From Halosimplex rubrum (GTDB lineage: Archaea > Halobacteriota > Halobacteria > Halobacteriales > Haloarculaceae), in the NCBI RefSeq assembly GCF_013415885.1, contig NZ_CP058910.1, positions 1,922,001 through 1,986,000 on the forward strand: a DNA stretch of 64,000 bases, written 5' to 3'. The translations under genes were made by a program, and so were the position numbers. The notes below the pieces were generated by a model. The model was given only the letters and a program-made list of their open reading frames with translations. It made no database searches and had not been told where the DNA came from. This document shows positions 42,997 through 51,753 of the stretch, piece after piece; positions within the stretch are counted from its first letter, which is position 1; each line of letters begins with the position of its first letter.

Positions 42997-45851
42997 CCTT
43001 GGACGCCGAGGACCCGAACTGGCCGGAGTTGCTGTCCCACCCCGTCGACGACGGCCGAGACGAGACGGTACTCGAACGACACCTTCTGACGGTCGCCGGC
43101 CGTGCGAGGGAGGTGACGCCCGAAGACACCGAGACGGCGTGTGGTCGTCCGCTTCACGACGCGGCGGCACTCGTCGGGCTGGCGCACGACTTCGGGAAGG
43201 CGACGACGATGTTCCAGACGCACATCGGGAACGACTCCGGCGACGAGGAGCCGTCCCACCACGCGCGCCTGGGCGGATTGATCGCCTACTACGCGCTGAG
43301 CCGAATGGGGTACGGTCCGAAGACGTGTTTCGCCGGTCTGGTCGCCGTCGCGAAACACCACGGAACGCTGCCGAACGCCGAGTCGTTCGTCTCGACCGGT
43401 CTGGAACAGGACGGGACGTGGGAGTGCTGGGACGACAACCGGGCGGGATACAACGGCCACGCGCGCCAACAGGCCGCGAACATCGAGGAGCATCACCCGG
43501 AGTTCGCCCGCGCGGTCGTCGATAGACTCGTCGGCGAAGAGGGGTGCTGGAGCGAGTTCCTCGGACTGCTGGGCGCCACCGAACCCGGCGACGCCGACGA
43601 CCCTTCGGCGAGTCTCCGTGACTGTCTCCGAGAGCGGTTCATGTACGAGCGGCGTCGTTATCAACCCGATTCGAAACTGTTCGACGACGGGGAGACCTAC
43701 CTCGACGCGCTGCGCCTGTACGGGACGCTCACCTTCGCCGACAAGACTCACGCCGCCGGCGTGACCGACGACGACGAACGGATCCACGCCGACCAGCTCG
43801 ACCCCTCGCAGGTCTGGAACCACATCGAAACTCTGGGGGTCGACGACGCGGACCCCGACGCGCTCGAAGCGCGGCTCAACGAGGTTCGCAGCACCGTTCA
43901 GGATCACATCGGCGGACGCCGGGACGGCGGCGACCCGGTCGCGGAGTTCCTCGGTTCGGACCGGGACGTGGCGACGCTCACGCTCCCGACGGGATACGGC
44001 AAGACGCTCACCGGACTGCTCGCGGCGGCGCGCATCCGAGCGGCGACCGGCGGCGACCGCATCGTCTACGCCTTGCCGTTTACCTCGGTCATCGACCAGA
44101 CAGCGGCTGTCTTCGACGGTCTGCTGGGAGGCGGTCCCGACGACTCGGACGCTGCCGACCTCGACGAGTCGGACCCGGCGACGGGCCGGCGACTGACCAA
44201 ACACCACCACCTCTCGGAGGCGCTGACGCTTCCGAACGACGACGAAGACGAACCCACCACCGAAGAGCCGACGGACGAGGAGATGGCCCGGGCGACGATG
44301 CTCGCCGAGAGCTGGCGAGCGGGCGTCACGCTCACGACGTTCGTCCAGCTATTCGAGAGTCTCGCGGGACCGTCCAACACGCAGAGTATGAAGCTCCCGG
44401 CGCTGTACGACAGCGTCGTCATCGTCGACGAGCCGCAGGCGCTGCCGCTGCCGTGGTGGCCCCTCGTTGCCCGACTCGTCGAAGCGCTGGCCGACGAGTA
44501 CGGTGCAACCGTCGTGTTGATGACCGCGACGCAGCCGCGCATCGTCGACGACGAGCGGACGGTCCCGCTGCTGGACAGCGAGACGCTCGCTACGCTCGAA
44601 CGGGAGACCGACAGCGACCTCCCCGACCGCGTCGAGTACGAGTTCCACCCGACGGCGCTCGAGACCGGCGACGACGACGCCGATGTCGTCGACTACGAGA
44701 CCGCGGCGACTTCGCTCGTCGAGCGCGTGACTGGGACGACCGAATCGGTGCTCGCGATCTGTAACACGATCGACAGCACGGGTGACCTGTTCGACGCCGT
44801 CACGGGCGAACTGGAGAACCGTTCCGAGACCGCTGCGACCGACGACGGATTCGTCGACGTCGCGACGCGGTTCGAAGCGGAGATCGTCCGCGACGACACC
44901 GACCGGATCGGCGTCCCGCCGACGGACGACGCCGAACGGTATCGAGCAGCGTTCGTTCGGGGGATCGCCGAGACAGCCGGAGGGGAGCGACCGGCCGTCC
45001 TGTTCCTCTCGACGCGGTTGCGGCCGTGCGACCGTCGGTTCCTGCTGACCGTCGCCGAGGAGCTGACGGCGGAGTCGATTCCGACGCTCCTGGTCTCGAC
45101 GCAGCTCGTGGAAGCCGGCGTCGACGTGAGCTTCGACCGCGTGTACCGCGATTTCGCGCCGCTCGACAGCATCGTCCAGGCCGCCGGCCGGTGCAATCGG
45201 TCGTTCGAGCGCGCCCCCGAGGCCGGGGAAGTTTCCGTATGGCGTCTCGCCGTCCCGGAGGGCAGCGAGACGCTTCCCTCCGAAGCGGTGTACGCGCGTC
45301 GCGACCGGAAGACCGACATGGACCTGCTGGAGCGAACCCGGACGGCGCTCGCGGACGTTCCAGTCGGTGAGGCCGTCCCCGAGTCCGGAGTCGCCGAGGA
45401 CGCCGTCGAGACGTATCACGACCTGGTCGGCGAGACGGTGGAGACGATGGCCGACGACAACGACCTGCTAACCCAGTTTCGACGCGCCGAGGGGGACGAA
45501 CTCCGAACCGCGTCGCTCATCGATTCGCCGTTCTCCTTCGAAGTGTACGTCTGCCGGAACGAGGCGGAGTACGACCGAGTCGAGGAGTACCGAGTTGCCG
45601 AACGGAACTACGAGTTCGACGAGATGGAGCGACTGAAGTCACAGCTCGGAGAGATCCGCGTCTCGGTGCCGGCTTACCGGCGTGATTCGGACACGGCTCG
45701 GAAGTTGACCAACCTGAAACCCCTGTCCCACGACGGCGAGAAACGCGACGCGACCGAGCGGGTACTGCGCCCGGACGACGACCCGTCGTTTTTCGACGCG
45801 CAAACGGGGGTCGACGTGCCCGAGAGCACCGTCGACGCACGTATCCTATGA
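42993..45851 (+). CDS. cas3: Cas3 HD nuclease-helicase
   Basis: 952 residues from the GTG at 42993, single-chain HD plus helicase. HD nuclease: His30, GLAHDFGK (His65-Asp66), HH at 89-90 and AKHHGT (122-123). The superfamily 2 helicase has TLPTGYGKT (Walker A, about residue 332), VIVDEPQALP (DExH-type box, about 479), MTATQPR, VSTQLVEAGVDVSFD and QAAGRCNR (motif VI). It unwinds and degrades target DNA after Cascade binding. An upstream open frame through cas5 is a shadow and was ignored. It overlaps cas5 and cas4 by 4 bp each. Confidence 0.94.
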   Translation: MTLDAEDPNWPELLSHPVDDGRDETVLERHLLTVAGRAREVTPEDTETACGRPLHDAAALVGLAHDFGKATTMFQTHIGNDSGDEEPSHHARLGGLIAYYALSRMGYGPKTCFAGLVAVAKHHGTLPNAESFVSTGLEQDGTWECWDDNRAGYNGHARQQAANIEEHHPEFARAVVDRLVGEEGCWSEFLGLLGATEPGDADDPSASLRDCLRERFMYERRRYQPDSKLFDDGETYLDALRLYGTLTFADKTHAAGVTDDDERIHADQLDPSQVWNHIETLGVDDADPDALEARLNEVRSTVQDHIGGRRDGGDPVAEFLGSDRDVATLTLPTGYGKTLTGLLAAARIRAATGGDRIVYALPFTSVIDQTAAVFDGLLGGGPDDSDAADLDESDPATGRRLTKHHHLSEALTLPNDDEDEPTTEEPTDEEMARATMLAESWRAGVTLTTFVQLFESLAGPSNTQSMKLPALYDSVVIVDEPQALPLPWWPLVARLVEALADEYGATVVLMTATQPRIVDDERTVPLLDSETLATLERETDSDLPDRVEYEFHPTALETGDDDADVVDYETAATSLVERVTGTTESVLAICNTIDSTGDLFDAVTGELENRSETAATDDGFVDVATRFEAEIVRDDTDRIGVPPTDDAERYRAAFVRGIAETAGGERPAVLFLSTRLRPCDRRFLLTVAEELTAESIPTLLVSTQLVEAGVDVSFDRVYRDFAPLDSIVQAAGRCNRSFERAPEAGEVSVWRLAVPEGSETLPSEAVYARRDRKTDMDLLERTRTALADVPVGEAVPESGVAEDAVETYHDLVGETVETMADDNDLLTQFRRAEGDELRTASLIDSPFSFEVYVCRNEAEYDRVEEYRVAERNYEFDEMERLKSQLGEIRVSVPAYRRDSDTARKLTNLKPLSHDGEKRDATERVLRPDDDPSFFDAQTGVDVPESTVDARIL

Positions 45852-46396
45852 GCGAATCGATCGACCCCGTCGACCGCTTGCTCGCGACCGCACGCGGCGA
45901 CGCCGCCGCGGACCCGTTCCGCGTCACGGGCGTCATGATGCAGTACTACCACGCCTGTGAACGCGAGCTGTGGTTCGCGAGCCGCCAGCTCGAGATCGAC
46001 CGCGAGAATCCGGCCGTCGTCCGCGGCACCCGGGTGGACGAGACGGCCTACGGCGGCCGCGAGAGCAAACAGCTCGGGATGATCGCCATCGACCTGCTCG
46101 AGGACGGTCGCGTCGTCGAGGTCAAGCCCTCCTCGAAGCTGGTCGAACCGGCGCGGATGCAGCTGGCGTACTACCTCTGGTACCTCGACCGCGTCGCGGG
46201 CGTCCAGCGCGATGGCGTCCTCGCACACCCGCGTGAACGCGAGCGCGAGACGGTCGAGCTCACCGACGACCTCGCCGAGCGCGTCGAGGACGCTATCCGG
46301 GGCATTCACGATCTCGTCACCGAGGAATCCCCGCCACCGGCCGAGGAGAAGCCCTTCTGCGAGGCCTGTGCGTATCACGACTTCTGCTGGTGTTGA
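45848..46396 (+). CDS. cas4: Cas4 RecB-like exonuclease
   Basis: 182 residues. The iron-sulfur ligands are Cys37 (YHACERELWF) and the C-terminal CEACAYHDFC (171, 174, 180). The RecB motif is IDLLEDGRVVEVKPSSK, with QLAYYLWYL as the following QxxxY block. It trims prespacers and helps select PAM-proximal ends with Cas1-Cas2. Its ATG overlaps the cas3 stop by 4 bp. Confidence 0.92.
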   Translation: MSESIDPVDRLLATARGDAAADPFRVTGVMMQYYHACERELWFASRQLEIDRENPAVVRGTRVDETAYGGRESKQLGMIAIDLLEDGRVVEVKPSSKLVEPARMQLAYYLWYLDRVAGVQRDGVLAHPRERERETVELTDDLAERVEDAIRGIHDLVTEESPPPAEEKPFCEACAYHDFCWC

Positions 46397-46398
46397 CC

Positions 46399-47391
46399 AT
46401 GGACAGAAACTACCACGTCTTCTCGAACGGCCGGCTGGAACGACACGAAGACACGCTCAGACTCGCGACCGAGGACGGCGAGAAGAAACACATCCCGATC
46501 GAGAACGCCGAAGCGGTCTACCTGCACGGCCAGATCGATTTCAACACGCGATTACTATCGTTCCTGAACGACAACGGCATCGCCGCGCACGTCTTCGGCT
46601 GGAACGACTACTACTCCGGGTCGGTGATGCCCGAGCGAGGCCAGACATCCGGTCGAACGGTCGTCTCCCAGGTCCGCGCGTACGACGACCCCGCACACCG
46701 GCGCGACCTCGCCGCCGCGTTCGTCCGCGGGAGTATCCACAACATGCGGGCGAACGTCGCCTACTACGACGGGCGGTCGGCCGACCTCGACGCGACGCTA
46801 GAGCGTCTCGATACGGTGGCCGACAGCGTCGCCGAGGCCGACGACGTCGAGGAACTCATGGGTGTCGAGGCGACGGCGCGAAAGGCGTACTACGGGACCT
46901 TCGACAGCGTCCTCCGGGACGAGTTCGAACTCGGGACGCGGGAGTACAATCCGCCGCCCAACGAGGTGAACAGTCTGCTCTCGTTCGGGAACGCGCTCGT
47001 CTACGCCAACTGCGTCTCGGCCATTCGCGCGACGGCGCTCGATCCCGCGGTGAGCTATCTCCACGAACCCGGTGAGCGACGCTACTCCCTGTCGCTCGAC
47101 CTCGCGGACCTGTTCAAGCCGCTGCTCACTGACCGCGTCCTGTTTCGGCTGGTCAATCGCCGTCAGATCACGACTGACGACTTCGAGACCGAACTCGGGG
47201 AGTGTTTGCTCACCGAACGTGGGCGGCAGACGTTCTCGAAGGAGTTCGAGGAGACGCTCGAACGGACCGTCGAGCATCCGGAGCTGAACCGAAAAGTGAG
47301 TTACCAGTACCTCCTGCGGCTGGAGGCGTACAAGTTGAAGAAACATCTGCTCGCCGGAGAGGCCTACGAGCCGTTCCGACGGTGGTGGTGA
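46399..47391 (+). CDS. cas1: Cas1 integrase
   Basis: 330 residues from the ATG at 46399 (an ATG nine bases upstream is also in frame). Metal ligands Glu157 (GVEATARKAYY), His222 (SYLHEPGERRYSLSLDLAD) and Asp around 234-237 are all present, so the adaptation integrase looks active. N-terminal beta-domain and C-terminal helical domain are complete. It is separated from cas4 by two bases and from cas2 by one. Confidence 0.95.
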   Translation: MDRNYHVFSNGRLERHEDTLRLATEDGEKKHIPIENAEAVYLHGQIDFNTRLLSFLNDNGIAAHVFGWNDYYSGSVMPERGQTSGRTVVSQVRAYDDPAHRRDLAAAFVRGSIHNMRANVAYYDGRSADLDATLERLDTVADSVAEADDVEELMGVEATARKAYYGTFDSVLRDEFELGTREYNPPPNEVNSLLSFGNALVYANCVSAIRATALDPAVSYLHEPGERRYSLSLDLADLFKPLLTDRVLFRLVNRRQITTDDFETELGECLLTERGRQTFSKEFEETLERTVEHPELNRKVSYQYLLRLEAYKLKKHLLAGEAYEPFRRWW

Positions 47392-47392
47392 C

Positions 47393-47653
47393 GTGTACGT
47401 CGTCCTCGTCTACGATATGGAGGCCGACCGCACCCAGCGGATGCTGAGACTCTGTCGTCGGTATCTCACCCACGTTCAAAACTCCGTCCTCGAGGGGGAA
47501 ATCTCCGAAGGCGACCTGGCAACACTCCGCGGCGAGATCGAAGACACCCTGATAGCTGGCGAATCCGTCATCGTCTACGAACTCTCGTCGGACACACTCC
47601 TCGACCGCACCGTCTACGGTGACGACCCGACCGAGGACAGCCGCTTCCTCTGA
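47393..47653 (+). CDS. cas2: Cas2
   Basis: 86 residues starting with GTG. Ferredoxin-like fold: VYVVLVYDMEADRTQRMLRLCRRYLTHVQNSVLEGEIS; Asp8 is the conserved residue. Forms the Cas1-Cas2 adaptation complex. It is the last cas gene, immediately followed by the leader. Confidence 0.93.
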   Translation: MYVVLVYDMEADRTQRMLRLCRRYLTHVQNSVLEGEISEGDLATLRGEIEDTLIAGESVIVYELSSDTLLDRTVYGDDPTEDSRFL

Positions 47654-47752
47654 GCCGTCGACCCCCCGGGGGGTAGCGGGGTATCGATGGTCGACGGAAA
47701 CACTGAACTGTGAACGGCCCATAGACCCACTTAGTGCCCGGTTTCGGGCATG
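47654..47752 (+). promoter_or_regulatory. CRISPR leader with a nested inverted repeat
   Basis: The 99 bases between the cas2 stop and repeat 1. Its first part holds a perfect 9-bp inverted repeat, CCGTCGACC at 47655-47663 and GGTCGACGG at 47689-47697, enclosing the 12-base palindrome CCCCCCGGGGGG (47662-47673). The inner portion, nearest the array, is less structured (CATAGACCCACTTAG, TTTCGGGCAT) and should hold the array promoter. The leader position, upstream of repeats whose 3' end is GTTGAAGC, fits transcription of the array on the plus strand. Confidence 0.65.
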
Positions 47753-48435
47753 GTTCCAGACGAACCCTTGTGGGGTTGAAGCCCGACCCGGTCGAGAGCG
47801 TCGCGCCGGGCCGACTGGTTCCAGACGAACCCTTGTGGGGTTGAAGCAAAGCGGCAGAGCCTCGCAGACGCCGGGTTTGAGGGGTTCCAGACGAACCCTT
47901 GTGGGGTTGAAGCGTACCGCCCTCCTTGAACGCGACGTAAAGCGGGTCGTCGTTCCAGACGAACCCTTGTGGGGTTGAAGCCCCTGCTCGTCGGTGTGTT
48001 CGGTCTCGCCGGTCGGTTCCAGACGAACCCTTGTGGGGTTGAAGCATGTCGATGTTCGTCGGTGACACCGACAATGGTAGTTCCAGACGAACCCTTGTGG
48101 GGTTGAAGCCTCTAACTCGGATTCCTCGGTATCGATGAACCACGTTCCAGACGAACCCTTGTGGGGTTGAAGCGTCCCGCGGGGGTGGACGCAGTCGTAC
48201 CAGTCCGCCGTTCCAGACGAACCCTTGTGGGGTTGAAGCAACTGGGGTCCGAATCAAGAAGCGTGCGGGCCGTGGTTCCAGACGAACCCTTGTGGGGTTG
48301 AAGCGCCATCGCGGGCGGCGGCAAGCGCGCGGGCGAACAGTTCCAGACGAACCCTTGTGGGGTTGAAGCACTACGGCGACCACGAGGACGCGAAGCTCGC
48401 CGGCTGTTCCAGACGAACCCTTGTAAGGTCGAAAA
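47753..48435 (+). CRISPR. CRISPR array, 11 repeats and 10 spacers
   Basis: Ten identical 30-base repeats begin GTTCCAGACGAACCC, continue TTGTGGG and end GTTGAAGC, close to the Haloferax type I-B repeat. Repeats start at 47753, 47818, 47884, 47952, 48016, 48080, 48144, 48210, 48275 and 48340. An eleventh at 48406-48435 is degenerate in its 3' half (TTGTAAGGTCGAAAA) and marks the leader-distal end. Spacers are 34-38 nt. Identical repeats except the last, and a leader next to cas2, indicate an array that is or was recently active. By eye, no spacer matches the provirus in this window beyond about a dozen bases. Confidence 0.97.
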
Positions 48436-48578
48436 TCACCCAGGAAGGGACAGGTCTAGAGTATCCAGCCCGTGTCCGTCGTTCGATTTACTGCGTTCAC
48501 GGGATCGGACCTCTCGTCCCATCCGAGCGAGCAGCTATGAACGCACAGTAGCATCTCACCGGTCGATCCTGCAAGAAG

Positions 48579-48653
48579 TGGGTTGGGGCGGATTTGAACC
48601 GCCGGCCTCCTCCATGTCAAGGAGGTGTCATAACCAACCTAGACCACCAACCC
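48579..48653 (-). tRNA. tRNA-Val (anticodon GAC)
   Basis: On the minus strand the sequence folds as a 75-base cloverleaf: acceptor GGGTTGG/CCAACCC with discriminator A, anticodon stem CCTCC/GGAGG around TTGACAT (anticodon GAC), and T-arm GGCGG-TTCAAAT-CCGCC. The CCA tail is not encoded. Its 3' end points toward the CRISPR array; no integrase lies at that end. Confidence 0.93.
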
Positions 48654-48819
48654 GCGCTTGCCTGCTACACTCTCGAATTGAGGACAGGGATAATTGAAGG
48701 TTTCGAAGACGGCCCGCGAGCAGGGGTCGATCCGCGGGAGGGCACCCGAGTCCCGCCGGTAGTCGAACCGAGCGCGGACGACCGGGTCCAGCCGGGTGGG
48801 AGCGACCTCGGCACGGCCC

Positions 48820-49065
48820 TCAGAACGAGAAGTCGTCGTCCTCTTCGCGCATCCCCGGGTCCTCGGCGGTGTCCCACATGTCGTCGGCGAACTCGTCGGC
48901 CATGTCCGTCTCGGCGACCTCCTCGCCGGTGTCGCGGGTGTAGGCGTCCAGCCCCATCGAGAGTAACTCCTCGACGGCGGCCTCGCGGCTGACGAACTCC
49001 TCCTCGGTCATGCGTTCGAGCTTCGTGAATACGTCCTCCGGAAGTGAGACTTCGACGGTGGGCAT
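48820..49065 (-). CDS. ribbon-helix-helix-like small protein (DUF7120-like)
   Basis: 81 residues starting MPTVEVSLPEDVFTKLERM, a CopG/Arc-like beta strand and first helix, followed by EEFVSREAAVEELLSMGLDAYTRD and a long acidic tail. The DUF7120 name is from memory. The start is the ATG at 49065; the larger open frame upstream is Arg-rich. Possibly a DNA-binding or antitoxin-like protein, but no toxin partner is adjacent. Confidence 0.68.
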   Translation of the reverse strand: MPTVEVSLPEDVFTKLERMTEEEFVSREAAVEELLSMGLDAYTRDTGEEVAETDMADEFADDMWDTAEDPGMREEDDDFSF

Positions 49066-49159
49066 GGGTTGTCGGTTTACACTCGGGAGTGAAGTGTTTT
49101 GAGTATTTGGGCTCTGGGTGCAGATCGAACCCCTCCGTGCCCGGGTAGTGTCGGTCGCG

Positions 49160-49837
49160 TTACTGACCGGCGGTGATCGACAGTTCGACGGTGGCAGTCG
49201 CGCCGCTCGCACCACCGGAAGAGTCGGTCGACTCCGACTCGCCGCTCGTCGAGTCGGTCTCCATCGACTCCGTCGCCGTCGAGTCCCCGCTCGAATCGGT
49301 CGAATCGGGCGTCGCCGTCGGGGTCGCCGTCGGCGTCGGTTCGGGCGTCGGCGGCTGAGCACGGCCCATCTCGGAGTTGTCGAAGGTGAGGAAGTACGTC
49401 CCCTCGCTGATCCCGGCCGACGAGGACCCCTCCATGTTCTCCTGAACCGTATGCGCGGAGTTGTAGTTGACCTGGTACCCCTGCTCGAAGTAGTTGAACT
49501 CGCCGTCGCGGATCATCAGCACGTCGATCGCCGGCCCGCTCGTAACGGTGAAGTTGTACTTGAGGGCGCCGCCGTTCGGGAACGAGAGTTCGTACGCCTT
49601 GTGCTCCCCCGTGGGGATCTCGATGGTCTCCTCGATCTCCTCGAAGATATCGGTAACGTCGGTGTTCTCCGGGAACGGACCCGAATTACCGCCGTCGCCA
49701 CCGCCGCCACCGCCCCCACCACCGCCGCCACCGCCGCCACCGCCACTGCCGCCCCCGCCCCCACCGTTTCCACACCCTGCGAGCGCCGAGAGACTTGCTG
49801 CACCCATTGCCAGGACTGCACGACGTGTTCGAACCAT
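49160..49837 (-). CDS. Tat-exported lipoprotein with polyglycine tract
   Basis: 225 residues. A twin-arginine signal (TRRAVLAMGAAS) ends in the lipobox SALAGC (Cys22). Residues 25-47 are almost pure Gly, interrupted by single Ser. Then a globular domain (about residues 55-160, GEHKAYELSFPNGGALKYNFTVTSG) resembling small haloarchaeal substrate/ligand-type lipoproteins, and a Thr/Ser/Glu/Pro-rich tail with TPTATPTATP. No enzymatic motif. The Gly tract is encoded by a GGC/GGT/GGG repeat that may slip in length. Confidence 0.75.
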   Translation of the reverse strand: MVRTRRAVLAMGAASLSALAGCGNGGGGGGSGGGGGGGGGGGGGGGGDGGNSGPFPENTDVTDIFEEIEETIEIPTGEHKAYELSFPNGGALKYNFTVTSGPAIDVLMIRDGEFNYFEQGYQVNYNSAHTVQENMEGSSSAGISEGTYFLTFDNSEMGRAQPPTPEPTPTATPTATPDSTDSSGDSTATESMETDSTSGESESTDSSGGASGATATVELSITAGQ

Positions 49838-50117
49838 GGGGCCAGATACCGCCTTCCATTACAAATATGTGTCGACCACTACCACACGAGTTGGCGGTCG
49901 CGGTCGACGGGCCGCCCGCGCGAATATGGTCGCGCTACCGCCACCCCCGAGCGAGGGACCGCGCGTTCGGAGTCGGCTACCGCGGCCGGCGCGGCCCGAA
50001 CCGGACAGCACGCGGTTCTGGTTAGATATCGAATACTTCACGTGCGAATGGTCGCTAAACAGCTATGTCGGGCGTTTTAGCGGTTTTTCGGGGCCGTTTT
50101 CAGCGTTCGTTACTACC

Positions 50118-50217
50118 GTTCAACCCGGGCTTGAACGGCGAAACCTCCGGTTGAACGGGCGGTTCGGGGAAAACGCAACCCCGGGTTTATGTGGGTAAGC
50201 CGGGACTACTCGGGTAG
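50118..50217 (+). promoter_or_regulatory. upstream control region of pilin 1
   Basis: Near-palindrome GTTCAACCCGGGCTTGAAC at 50118-50136; GGGGAAAACG; the TATA-like TTTATGTG (50186-50193) and a GTAA block; then CTACTCGGGTAG at 50206-50217 around the expected start site. The same ordered elements recur before pilin 2 and, more weakly, pilin 3. Confidence 0.6.
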
Positions 50218-50270
50218 CATCTCGCAGGGGTGTGCGTGTCAGCGCGCCAGAAGAGATGCGGTGAATACAC

Positions 50271-50813
50271 ATGGATATCAAGCAACTCTTCGACGACGAC
50301 GACGCGGTGTCGCCGGTTATCGGCGTCATCCTGATGGTCGCGATCACGGTCATCCTCGCGGCCGTCATCGCGTCGTTCGTCCTCGGTCTCGGGAATCAGG
50401 CACAGCAAGGCGCACCGACTGCAACCATCGGCTTCGACTACGAGCAGGTCGACGAGAATCCGACAACTAATTGGGGCGTTCTCTCGATCTCCCACGACGG
50501 TGGTGACTCCGTCTCCGATCAGGAACTGTACGTGCGTGGGAGCGGATTCAACGGGACGGATATACATGGTACGGATGTCCCCGCTGTCTCTAAAGATTTA
50601 GGGACCTACGTCCGGGACAACGGTGGCTCGCAGATCCACCACAGCAGCGCGGGCCTCTGGAATGGTACCAAGAGCGGTGACGACAGCGCCATCGTCTCGG
50701 GCGACCGCGCGAACGTCTACGTCAGCTCGGACTACGAGGTCAGCGTCGTCTATCAGGCTCAGGAGGGCGACACCTCCTCGACCCTGAACGAGCAGGAAGG
50801 CCCCGACGCCTAA
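50271..50813 (+). CDS. archaeal type IV pilin (PilA-like), pilin 1
   Basis: 180 residues. A prepilin N-terminus with charged [11 protein letters not shown] and the hydrophobic [21 protein letters not shown] helix; the conserved SPVIG motif marks the haloarchaeal Pilin_N family. The mature domain is beta-rich and ends [22 protein letters not shown]. It is processed by PibD and assembled into adhesion pili. Pilin 2 (51030) follows on the same strand and pilin 3 (54032) shares both ends of this gene almost identically in DNA. Confidence 0.88.
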   Translation: MDIKQLFDDDDAVSPVIGVILMVAITVILAAVIASFVLGLGNQAQQGAPTATIGFDYEQVDENPTTNWGVLSISHDGGDSVSDQELYVRGSGFNGTDIHGTDVPAVSKDLGTYVRDNGGSQIHHSSAGLWNGTKSGDDSAIVSGDRANVYVSSDYEVSVVYQAQEGDTSSTLNEQEGPDA

Positions 50814-50898
50814 CTCGCGTCACTCTCTTTCCGTTTTATCACACCACGTAGCCGCGGCTCTCGCCGTCGAGAACCGTCCGTTCCGTCGCTACGGAACT

Positions 50899-50995
50899 CC
50901 AAGCCCGGCTTGAACGCGATAAATGTCTCCTGATCGGCCGGTACGCGCGAAAACGGCGTCGTGGACTTATGTACGTAACCGGGAAGCATCCGGAT
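50899..50995 (+). promoter_or_regulatory. upstream control region of pilin 2
   Basis: CCAAGCCCGGCTTGAACG (near-palindrome, same element as before pilin 1), GCGAAAACG, TATA-like CTTATGTAC (50966-50974) with the GTAA block, and the palindrome ATCCGGAT at 50988-50995 near the expected start site. The order and spacing parallel those of pilin 1. Confidence 0.6.
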
Positions 50996-51029
50996 AGCAC
51001 TGCGCAACGGCGCGGGTGCTGGTGGACAC

Positions 51030-51575
51030 ATGCACATCACAGGGCTTCTCTCGGACGACGACGCGGTGTCGCCGGTCATCGGCGTCGTACTGATGGTCGC
51101 GATCACGGTGATTCTCGCGGCCGTCATCGCGTCGCTCGTCCTCGGGTACGGGAACCAGACCGGGCCGCAGACACCGACGACGAGCTTCGACGACGAGTAC
51201 ACGCCGGTCCCCGACCACGCCGGGTCGGGCTACGCGACGATCTCTCATCGGGGCGGCGACTCGATCGACTTCGACGCGCTGTACGTCCGCGGGTCGGGCT
51301 TCAACGCCTCCGACACCGCCCACGGGAACGTACAGTCGTCGGACTCGCTGGACGTACAGGACGAGTTCTACGAGGACGGCGAGACCGTGGGGCTCCACGT
51401 CAACGAGACCGGGTTCTGGCCCGCCGACCGAACCTCCGGCGAGGAGAGCCGAATCGTCACCGAAGACTCGATCAACGTCCCCGTCGACCGCGACTACGAG
51501 CTGACGCTGGTGTATCGATCGCCGCACGACGAGTCCTCGTCGGTCGTCTACACGGCCGAGGGTCCCGGCGCCTGA
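51030..51575 (+). CDS. archaeal type IV pilin, pilin 2
   Basis: 181 residues with the same [27 protein letters not shown]-terminus and an acidic, beta-rich mature domain ending YTAEGPGA. The middle and C-terminus differ clearly from pilins 1 and 3, so it is a diverged paralogue rather than a copy. Start: ATG at 51030 after CACATG, as in the other two pilins. It is the last pilin before the provirus boundary. Confidence 0.87.
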   Translation: MHITGLLSDDDAVSPVIGVVLMVAITVILAAVIASLVLGYGNQTGPQTPTTSFDDEYTPVPDHAGSGYATISHRGGDSIDFDALYVRGSGFNASDTAHGNVQSSDSLDVQDEFYEDGETVGLHVNETGFWPADRTSGEESRIVTEDSINVPVDRDYELTLVYRSPHDESSSVVYTAEGPGA

Positions 51576-51744
51576 CCGCGACACCCGCTTCCGTCGACGA
51601 TACCGCCGTCGGTTCGCGTGCTGTGCTCCGACAGATGGCGCTCCGTCGGGTAGTGCGTGTAGAAACTGAGTGGGCCAACGCGGGTTCGGCGGATTCGGCG
51701 ATTGGCGTGCTCTGCGTCTCGTTTTCGGAGGTATTTGCACTCAT
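51472..51744 (-). pseudogene. possible truncated gene at the left provirus end
   Basis: Directly after the integrase (9-base gap) an ATG opens MSANTSENETQSTPIAESAE, a convincing acidic haloarchaeal N-terminus. After about 26-30 residues the frame becomes Arg-rich and runs antisense into pilin 2, ending at 51472. The natural reading is a viral gene cut at the attachment site, with its 3' part at the other provirus end. Could also be a chance frame. Confidence 0.3.
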
Positions 51745-51753
51745 GATGTTGCC

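Noticed and set aside
47210-48383. Long open frames across the CRISPR array on both strands
   Set aside because: They consist of repeat-encoded peptides (such as LQPHKGSSGT, STPQGFVWN) and cas1/cas2 antisense; products of the repeat, not genes.
47783-48405. Spacer 8 reverse complement against the ATPase gene (CACGGCCCGC at about 60111)
   Set aside because: Only about ten bases match; far below a protospacer.
48579-51750. tRNA-Val as the attachment site of the provirus
   Set aside because: Its 3' end faces away from the integrase, more than 3 kb off, with host genes between; no tRNA fragment is seen near the integrase.
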